A program made the position numbers and the translations under genes. From Massilia atriviolacea (GTDB lineage: Bacteria; Pseudomonadota; Gammaproteobacteria; Burkholderiales; Burkholderiaceae_D): DNA of 64,000 bases. The stretch is from assembly GCF_003953935.1 (NCBI RefSeq), contig NZ_RXLQ01000012.1:124001-188000 (forward strand), given 5' to 3'. Shown piece by piece: positions 58,629 through 64,000 of this stretch (positions within the stretch are counted from its first letter, which is position 1; each line of letters starts with the position of its first letter). Under the pieces are notes generated by a model, which worked only from the letters and a program-made list of their open reading frames with translations, did not search any database and had not been told where the DNA came from.

Positions 58629-60419
58629 TTAGAACAAGTCGGCGTCGAGCGCCATCAGGTTGGCCGAGCCGGAACGCGCCTGGCGGATCAGCATGGCGGT
58701 CTCTGGCTGCAGGCGCGCGAAGTAGAAGCGCGCGGTCGCCAGTTTGGCTTTGTAGAAGTTGTCGCCCGAGTCTTCCTTGGCCAGCGCGATCTTCGCCATC
58801 TGCGCGAAGAAGTAGCTGTAGATCAGGTGACCGACAACGCGCAGGTAAGGCACGGCCGCCGCGCCCACTTCATCCGGATTCTGGAAGGCCTTCATGCCGA
58901 TTTCCATGGTCAGCTTGGTGACCTTGTCGCCCAGGTCGCCCAGCGGCGTGATGAACTCCGACAGCGCTTCGTCGGTGCCGTTTTCTTCGACGAAGTTCTT
59001 GATCTTCTCGCCGAACTTGCGCAGCTTGGCGCCGTTGTCCATCAGGACCTTGCGGCCCAGCAGGTCGAGCGACTGGATCGTGTTGGTGCCTTCGTAGATC
59101 AGGTTGATGCGGGCGTCGCGCACGTACTGCTCCATGCCCCACTCGGCGATGTAGCCGTGGCCGCCGTAGACCTGCATCGCTTCCGAGGTCGCGATCCAGC
59201 CGTTGTCGGTGATGAAGGCCTTGATGATCGGCGTGAGCAGCGCGACTTCGTCGGCGGCGTCCTTGCGCACTTCTTCGTCAGGGTGATTCAGTTCGCGGTC
59301 GATCTGCAGCGCGGCGTACGAGGTGAATGCGCGCGCGCCTTCGGCGTAGGCCTTGGCGGTGAGCAGCATGCGGCGCACGTCGGCGTGCACGATGATCGGG
59401 TCGGCCTGCTTGTCCGGTGCCTTCACGCCCGACAGGCTGCGCATCTGGATGCGGTCTTTCGCATACACCAGCGCGTTCTGGTAAGCCACTTCGGTCAGGC
59501 CGAGCGACTGCATGCCCACGCCCAGGCGGGCCGCGTTCATGAACACGAACATGGCGTTCAGGCCCTTGTTCGGCTGGCCGATGATCCAGCCCTTGGCGCC
59601 GTCCAGGTTCATCTGGCAGGTCGAGTTACCGTGGATGCCCATTTTTTCTTCGATCGCGCCGCAGGTGATCGGATTGCGCTCGCCCAGGGTGCCGTCCGCG
59701 TTCGGCAGGAACTTCGGCACCAGGAACAGCGAGATGCCTTTCGAGCCTTCCGGTGCGTCCGGTACGCGCGCCAGCACCAGGTGCAGGATGTTGTCGGCGA
59801 CGTCATGTTCGCCGGCCGAGATGAAGATCTTCGAGCCGGTGATCGACCACGAACCGTCTTCCTGCGGCAGCGCCTTGGAACGCAGCATGCCCAGGTCGGT
59901 GCCGCAGTGCGCTTCGGTCAGGCACATGGTGCCGGTCCACTCGCCCGAGACCAGTTTCGGCAGGTAGGTCTTTTTCTGTTCGTCGGTGCCGTGCTCCAGC
60001 AGGCACTCGTAGGCGCCGTGCGACAGGCCCGGGTACATGGTCCATGCCTGGTTGGCGGAGTTGAGCATTTCGTAGAACGAGTTGTTCAGCACCACCGGCA
60101 AGCCCTGGCCGCCGTATTCCGGATCGCACGCGAGCGCGGCCCAGCCGCCTTCGACGTACTTTTTATACGCTTCCTTGAAGCCTTTCGGGGTGGTCACCGA
60201 CTTGGTCGCCGCGTCGTAGTGGCAGCCTTCGCGGTCGCCCGAGTGGTTCAGCGGGAACAGCACGTCCTGGGTGAACTTGGCACCCGATTCCAGCACCTGG
60301 TTGATGATGTCGCTGTCGACATCTTCGAATTTCGGCAACTGCTTCAATTCGTCGGATACATTGAGGAACTCGTGCAGCACGAACTGCATATCCCGAATTG
60401 GCGCGACGTATTGACCCAT
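58629..60419 (-). CDS. Acyl-CoA dehydrogenase (DmdC-type, long form)
   Basis: A 596-residue FAD enzyme doing the first step of beta-oxidation. The helical N-terminal domain (VAPIRDMQFVLHEFLNVSDE) and the middle domain with the FAD-binding GTMCLTEAHCGTDLGMLRSK are followed by ITGSKIFISAGEHDVADNIL. The C-terminal helical domain has MQVYGGHGYIAEWGMEQYVR and the catalytic glutamate in INLIYEGTNTIQSLDLLGRK. An extra C-terminal helical region of about 120 residues is typical of DmdC-like long acyl-CoA dehydrogenases. CAGGAGAAAATC precedes the ATG at 60419. It heads the operon behind the TetR gene. Confidence 0.93.
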   Translation of the reverse strand: MGQYVAPIRDMQFVLHEFLNVSDELKQLPKFEDVDSDIINQVLESGAKFTQDVLFPLNHSGDREGCHYDAATKSVTTPKGFKEAYKKYVEGGWAALACDPEYGGQGLPVVLNNSFYEMLNSANQAWTMYPGLSHGAYECLLEHGTDEQKKTYLPKLVSGEWTGTMCLTEAHCGTDLGMLRSKALPQEDGSWSITGSKIFISAGEHDVADNILHLVLARVPDAPEGSKGISLFLVPKFLPNADGTLGERNPITCGAIEEKMGIHGNSTCQMNLDGAKGWIIGQPNKGLNAMFVFMNAARLGVGMQSLGLTEVAYQNALVYAKDRIQMRSLSGVKAPDKQADPIIVHADVRRMLLTAKAYAEGARAFTSYAALQIDRELNHPDEEVRKDAADEVALLTPIIKAFITDNGWIATSEAMQVYGGHGYIAEWGMEQYVRDARINLIYEGTNTIQSLDLLGRKVLMDNGAKLRKFGEKIKNFVEENGTDEALSEFITPLGDLGDKVTKLTMEIGMKAFQNPDEVGAAAVPYLRVVGHLIYSYFFAQMAKIALAKEDSGDNFYKAKLATARFYFARLQPETAMLIRQARSGSANLMALDADLF

Positions 60420-60505
60420 GATTTTCTCCTGACGAACGTATGGTTGGTGACCAGGCCAGCGACGCGCTGGACCCGGCAAGGTGATGACTAGATTGCTTGA
60501 TTCGG

Positions 60506-61123
60506 TTATTGCGCCTGGTTCGGTTGATTCCTGGACGGATTCTGGTAATTCATGATCAGGCGCTCGAAGCCGCTGCGCGCGCGATCGACGCTGCCCGGAC
60601 GACGCAGGAAACGCGCATCGTGGTGCAGTGCCAGGATCAGGCCGTACATCTCGTAGACCAGCTGGTTGGCGTCGGTATCGGGCTTGAGGTCGCCGCACTC
60701 GATGGTCTGCTCCACACATCTTAGCAGCGCTCCCTGCCACGCACGCACCATCGACACCAGTTCCTCGCGAATCGGGCCGGGACGGTCGTCGTATTCGACG
60801 GCGCCGCTGATATAGATGCAGCCGGAGGCGATTTCGACGCTGACGCGCTTGATCCAGCGGGCATACATGGCCTTGAGGCGCGAAATGCCGCGTGCTTCCT
60901 TGACGCTCGGGAAAAACACTTCCTGCTCGAAGCGGTGGTGGTAGAGCTTGAGCACTTCCATCTGCAAGTCTTCGCGCGAACCGAAGTGCGCGAACACGCC
61001 GGACTTGCTCATGTTCATCTTGTCCGCGAGCAAGCCGATCGTCAGCCCTTCCAGGCCGTCACGGCTGGAGAGGTCGAGCGCGACGTCCAGGATGGCGGCT
61101 CTGGTGAGCTCGCCCTTGCGCAT
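60506..61123 (-). CDS. TetR-family regulator of the beta-oxidation cluster
   Basis: A 205-residue TetR repressor. The N-terminal HTH reads RAAILDVALDLSSRDGLEGL, TIGLLADKMNMSKSGVFAHF and GSREDLQMEVLKLYHHRF; the rest is a ligand-binding helical domain. It is the first gene in the direction of the acyl-CoA dehydrogenase, FadB-like and FadA-like genes, 86 bases before the dehydrogenase start, so it most likely represses this pathway and is released by an acyl-CoA. No clear shared operator could be picked out by eye in the two upstream regions. Confidence 0.88.
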   Translation of the reverse strand: MRKGELTRAAILDVALDLSSRDGLEGLTIGLLADKMNMSKSGVFAHFGSREDLQMEVLKLYHHRFEQEVFFPSVKEARGISRLKAMYARWIKRVSVEIASGCIYISGAVEYDDRPGPIREELVSMVRAWQGALLRCVEQTIECGDLKPDTDANQLVYEMYGLILALHHDARFLRRPGSVDRARSGFERLIMNYQNPSRNQPNQAQ

Positions 61124-61258
61124 GAATTTGGCTGAAGTGTTAATAGATGGTCCCGTTGGTAGTTAAAAATGCGACCCGCTGAATATAAATCCGAACGCTC
61201 GTACTATTATCCACTACAAAGCAAATGTCAAACGGGAACTTAGAGGCGAGAGTCTATT

Positions 61259-61273
61259 GCTGCAGTGCAGCAT
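61259..61273. promoter_or_regulatory. 15-base inverted repeat upstream of the TetR gene
   Basis: TGCTGCA-G-TGCAGCA is a perfect 7-1-7 palindrome about 135 bases upstream of the TetR start in a 229-base gene-free gap. It is a possible regulator site; a CCGCCAC/GTGGCGG hairpin at 61304-61325 closer to the Hsp15 stop may instead be that gene's 3' end. Confidence 0.35.
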
Positions 61274-61352
61274 AAGCTGCATTTATGCGGTGCAAATCGG
61301 GCTCCGCCACCGGCAGAAGTGGCGGCGCAGCGTGCTTGCATCACGGCCGGCT

Positions 61353-61727
61353 TCACTCCCCCGCCTTGCTGATCGCGCGCCGGTCGCGCTTGGTCGGCCG
61401 GCCCTTGATGGTGGTGCCCGGCTCGCGGTACAGCTTGCGCGCCTCGGCATCGTTCTCGCGCTTGCTCACGCTCTCGTCGGTTTCTTCATACAGGGTGCGC
61501 GCGATCGGCGCCCCGCCGCGCACGTCGGAAATGCGCATCACCCGCACTTCCCAGGTCTCGGCGCCGTTGTCGATGAAGAGCTTGTCTTCCAGCTTGACCG
61601 TGCGCGCCGGCTTGATGCGCTCGCCGTCGAGGCGCACCTTGCCCGTATCGACCGCATCCGTCGCCAGCGAACGCGTCTTGAAGAAGCGCGCCGCCCATAA
61701 CCATTTGTCTACTCGTACATTGTCCAT
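61353..61727 (-). CDS. hslR: S4-domain RNA-binding protein, Hsp15 (HslR) type
   Basis: A 124-residue S4-fold protein. The RNA-binding S4 domain occupies the N-terminal half: VRVDKWLWAARFFKTRSLAT, then DAVDTGKVRLDGERIKPART. The tail is basic (GRPTKRDRRAISKAGE), as in E. coli Hsp15, which binds 50S subunits carrying stranded nascent chains and helps recycle them after heat stress. Its ATG overlaps the ClsB stop by one base, so the two are coupled, an association not known from E. coli. Confidence 0.9.
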   Translation of the reverse strand: MDNVRVDKWLWAARFFKTRSLATDAVDTGKVRLDGERIKPARTVKLEDKLFIDNGAETWEVRVMRISDVRGGAPIARTLYEETDESVSKRENDAEARKLYREPGTTIKGRPTKRDRRAISKAGE

Positions 61728-62887
61728 CAGGCATATCCTATAGCGAAAATCCGCATCGCCATTTTATAGAAGAAGTAAGCCACCTCGTAGCCGCTGCGCC
61801 GTACCCATCCCACGTGTTCAAAATCTTCGCGGCAAATCATGACGCCGTCGGCGATCCCGCGGCGGATGTGTTCGCGCATCGACGTGGCGAATTGCGCATC
61901 CCTGACCACCACATTCGCTTCCTGGTTCAGGAACAGCGACAGGCCGTCGCAATTGCTCGATCCCACGGTCGACCAGTCGTCGTCGACCACCGCCACCTTG
62001 GCGTGCAGCTGGGTCTTGCGGTATTCGTACACCTCCACGCCGCTGTCGAGCAGCTTGGGATAGAAGGAGCGCGCCACCATGTCCTGCAGCTTGATTTCGC
62101 CCACGCCGATCAGCAGCTTGACCTCGACCCCGCGCTCGGCCGCGATCGCCAGGGCCTTGCGGAATTTGTGTCCGGGCGCAAAGTAGGGATTGACCAGCAG
62201 TACACTTTTCTTGGCATGGCCGATCGCGTGCAGGTAGGCGCGCTGAATGGTATGGCGGTTGCGCAAGCTGTCGCGCACCACGAAGGCGGCCTGCATCGGC
62301 TTGTCGCCTTCGAGCGCGTGGTCCTTGCGCATTTCGCGGAACAGGCCGATCCGCTTCATCAGGCCCAGGTGGCCCACGCGCGCCCACTGGGTCTGCATTT
62401 CGAGGTGGATGGCGGCCACCAGCGGGCCGCGCACCTGCACCGCAAAATCCCAGCGCGGCGCCGGCAGGCGCTTGCCCGGATCGTAATCGCAGTACCAGTC
62501 GTCGTTGACGTTGATGCCGCCCACAAACGCCACTTCCCGGTCGACCACCACGATCTTGCGGTGGGTGCGCGCCACGCCGCGCTTGAACCAGGCATTAAAG
62601 GCGCGAAAGCGCACGTTGGCGGCGGCAAACGCCACACCCAGCGCGGTCGAACGCGCATGCCCGGTGCCCCACCAGTCGGTCACCACGCGCACCTTGACCC
62701 CGCGTTCGCCCGCGCGGCACAGGGCCTCGGTCACCGCGCGCCCGGTTGCGTCGTCGGCGTAGATATAGGTTTCGAAGTAAATGTCGTATTGCGCGGCATC
62801 GATCGCCGCAATCACCGCAGGGAAGAACGCCAGTCCGGTTTCGAGCAGGGTAATGTCGTTGTTTGCGGTGTAATGGACCGAGCGCAT
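61727..62887 (-). CDS. clsB: Cardiolipin synthase ClsB-type phospholipase D superfamily protein
   Basis: A 386-residue protein with two HKD motifs: THRKIVVVDREVAFVGGINV (about residues 103-122) and LHAKVAVVDDDWSTVGSSN (about 290-308), forming one composite active site. DIYFETYIYADDATGRAVTE and WGTGHARS-like segments also match ClsB/YbhO. The enzyme condenses phosphatidylglycerol with another phospholipid to make cardiolipin. It lacks the N-terminal membrane helices of ClsA, as ClsB does. The EEP-family gene lies upstream on the same strand, as in the E. coli ybhP-clsB pair. Confidence 0.9.
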   Translation of the reverse strand: MRSVHYTANNDITLLETGLAFFPAVIAAIDAAQYDIYFETYIYADDATGRAVTEALCRAGERGVKVRVVTDWWGTGHARSTALGVAFAAANVRFRAFNAWFKRGVARTHRKIVVVDREVAFVGGINVNDDWYCDYDPGKRLPAPRWDFAVQVRGPLVAAIHLEMQTQWARVGHLGLMKRIGLFREMRKDHALEGDKPMQAAFVVRDSLRNRHTIQRAYLHAIGHAKKSVLLVNPYFAPGHKFRKALAIAAERGVEVKLLIGVGEIKLQDMVARSFYPKLLDSGVEVYEYRKTQLHAKVAVVDDDWSTVGSSNCDGLSLFLNQEANVVVRDAQFATSMREHIRRGIADGVMICREDFEHVGWVRRSGYEVAYFFYKMAMRIFAIGYA

Positions 62888-62912
62888 AGTGCTTCAGGTT
62901 GGTGGCAAAGCC

Positions 62913-63725
62913 TCAGGCCAGCTTGAGGTTGGCGACGATGGGGGCGTGATCGGATAATTTGGCCCATAAGGACCCGTGCAGGACCTCGGCCGCGTCGACC
63001 TGGAAGCCGCGCACGTAAATGCGGTCGAGGCGGAAGAACGGCAGCGCGGCCGGGAAGGTGCGCGCCGGATACACCGTTTTTTCGCGTCCCGAAAAACTGC
63101 GCACCATATCGCCCAGGCGCGAGCGCGCGCCCAGTTCGTCGAACACTTCGCTCACGCCCAGTTCCTTGCGCAGCTTGTCGCTGAGGGTGTTGCGCCAGTC
63201 GTTGAAGTCGCCCGCGATGATGACCGGCTCGCCGTCAGGCGCCGAGGCGTTGACGCAATCGATCAGCGCCTGGGTCTGGCGCCCGCGTCCCGATTCGAAC
63301 AGGCCCAGGTGGACCACATAGCAATGCACCTGGCATGTCGGGGTATCGAGGATGCAGTGAAGAATGCCGCGCTGTTCATACGCATGGTCCGACACGTCAT
63401 GGTTGTGGGTGCCGCCGATCGGATAGGCCGACAGCAAGGCGTTGCCGTGGTGGCCGTGGTCGTAGACCGCGTTCATGCCGTAGGCGGAATGGTGCGAGTC
63501 GCCCGCGAAATATTCGTGCTGGGCACGCTCGGGCCAGTGGCGGTGTCCGCGGCTCTCGTCGCCGAACTTCGCCGAATTGCGGTCGTGCTTGCCCTGCACT
63601 TCTTGCAGGAACACGACGTCGGCGTCGAATTGGGCGATCGCCTTTTTCAGGGCCAGCACGCGCGGTGTGCTCCGGATGGAGGACACGCCTTTGTGGATAT
63701 TATAGGTAGCGACACGGATCTTCAT
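62913..63725 (-). CDS. Endonuclease/exonuclease/phosphatase family protein (YbhP-like)
   Basis: A 270-residue EEP-superfamily phosphohydrolase. Motifs in order: VATYNIHKGVSS (Asn and metal site), VVFLQEVQGKHDRNS (metal-binding Glu), VIIAGDFNDWRNT (catalytic D-x-N) and LSDHAPIVANLKL (terminal D-H). The catalytic set is complete. No signal peptide. Neighbouring clsB-type genes are paired with a YbhP-type EEP protein in enterobacteria, so a lipid or phosphoester role linked to cardiolipin synthesis is plausible. It starts 25 bases upstream of clsB, in the same direction. Confidence 0.87.
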   Translation of the reverse strand: MKIRVATYNIHKGVSSIRSTPRVLALKKAIAQFDADVVFLQEVQGKHDRNSAKFGDESRGHRHWPERAQHEYFAGDSHHSAYGMNAVYDHGHHGNALLSAYPIGGTHNHDVSDHAYEQRGILHCILDTPTCQVHCYVVHLGLFESGRGRQTQALIDCVNASAPDGEPVIIAGDFNDWRNTLSDKLRKELGVSEVFDELGARSRLGDMVRSFSGREKTVYPARTFPAALPFFRLDRIYVRGFQVDAAEVLHGSLWAKLSDHAPIVANLKLA

Positions 63726-63793
63726 GGGAACATTCTAACCCCATCGGTGGATGTTCTTCAGAAGGAACTCTATCGTGCGCACTTGGCCTCCGC

Positions 63794-64000
63794 TCACAGC
63801 GGATGGGCGCCGGTAAATGCGCTCAGGTAATCTAGCAGCGCGCGCACCCGGGCCGGCAGGTAGCGCTGCTGCGACCAGAGCGCATAGATGTGGCGCTGTT
63901 CGGTGCTCCAGCCGGGCAATACCACGGTTAACGCACCGGACGCCAGATGCTGGCGGCCCATGGTGCCTGGACACAGCATGATGCCCAGGCCATCGAGCGC
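63794..64000 (-). CDS. LysR-family regulator, C-terminal end (runs off the window)
   Basis: The last 68 codons of a LysR-type protein: ALDGLGIMLCPGTMGRQHLA, then GALTVVLPGWSTEQRHIYAL and RYLPARVRALLDYLSAF. This is the typical end of the substrate-binding domain (G-x-G-I..P, L-x-x-V-L-P-x-W, P-x-x-V-R-A-F/L-x-D-x-L). The helix-turn-helix lies beyond the window, so target and subclass are unknown. The gene converges with nothing; its stop lies about 70 bases from the EEP gene start. Confidence 0.85.
   Translation of the reverse strand, partial: ALDGLGIMLCPGTMGRQHLASGALTVVLPGWSTEQRHIYALWSQQRYLPARVRALLDYLSAFTGAHPL

Overview
The window is a GC-rich (roughly two thirds G+C), densely packed chromosomal segment with about 50 real genes. 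The gene repertoire looks like a betaproteobacterium of the Burkholderiales, most likely Oxalobacteraceae (Massilia/Duganella-like): MocR and LacI regulators, a FucP-type sugar permease, a DmdC-type acyl-CoA dehydrogenase cluster, an orphan VgrG/RHS island, ClsB and an S4-domain Hsp15. The genus is an inference from gene content, not a database result. No rRNA, tRNA or CRISPR array was seen.

Layout. 1-7700: end of a DNA glycosylase gene (tag), a MocR regulator divergent from an OsmC-PaiB pair, a TPR-GAF-GGDEF diguanylate cyclase, an AEC permease and a DUF4142 protein. 7800-17360: a glucan/sugar-use locus with a FucP-type permease, a secreted GH3 beta-glucosidase, a LacI repressor and a complete ABC sugar importer. 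Near-identical LacI-type operators lie just downstream of the -10 boxes of the GH3 gene and of the ABC operon. 17470-26440: a mixed stretch with a GST, an outer-membrane protein, a chemoreceptor, a purine-type NCS2 permease, an orphan amino-acid binding protein, a GH25 lysozyme and an Rpn nuclease. 26575-29494: a translationally coupled operon for a zinc phospholipase C, a parvulin-type isomerase and a small secreted helical protein.

29600-37870 is a type VI secretion effector island: a frameshifted orphan gene, a putative immunity gene, a 1,517-residue RHS protein whose variable tip looks like a nucleotidyltransferase toxin, and a divergent vgrG with an unusual N-terminal extension. 37940-45790 is an iron/redox cluster: a Fur-box promoter, a TonB siderophore receptor, an alpha-hydroxy-acid oxidase, a PKHD dioxygenase, a PepSY protein, a cytochrome b561 and an unrecognised 879-residue protein. 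45794-47953 holds two tandem secreted LNS2/HAD paralogues.

48177-53557 is a mosaic accessory segment. It has a small two-repeat protein gene, a TIGR02270-type HEAT protein, a propeller-like protein and a 5'-truncated GHH-nuclease toxin. Next come truncated copies of the two flanking genes fused at a 4-base microhomology, an array of small hairpins and two GNAT acetyltransferases. The fragments differ from their resident counterparts almost only at synonymous sites, which points to recombination with related genomes rather than local decay.

53445-61123 is a beta-oxidation cluster (TetR, acyl-CoA dehydrogenase, HADH/ECH fusion, thioesterase, thiolase, enoyl-CoA hydratase). 61353-64000 holds Hsp15, ClsB, a YbhP-like EEP phosphoesterase and the C-terminal end of a LysR regulator.
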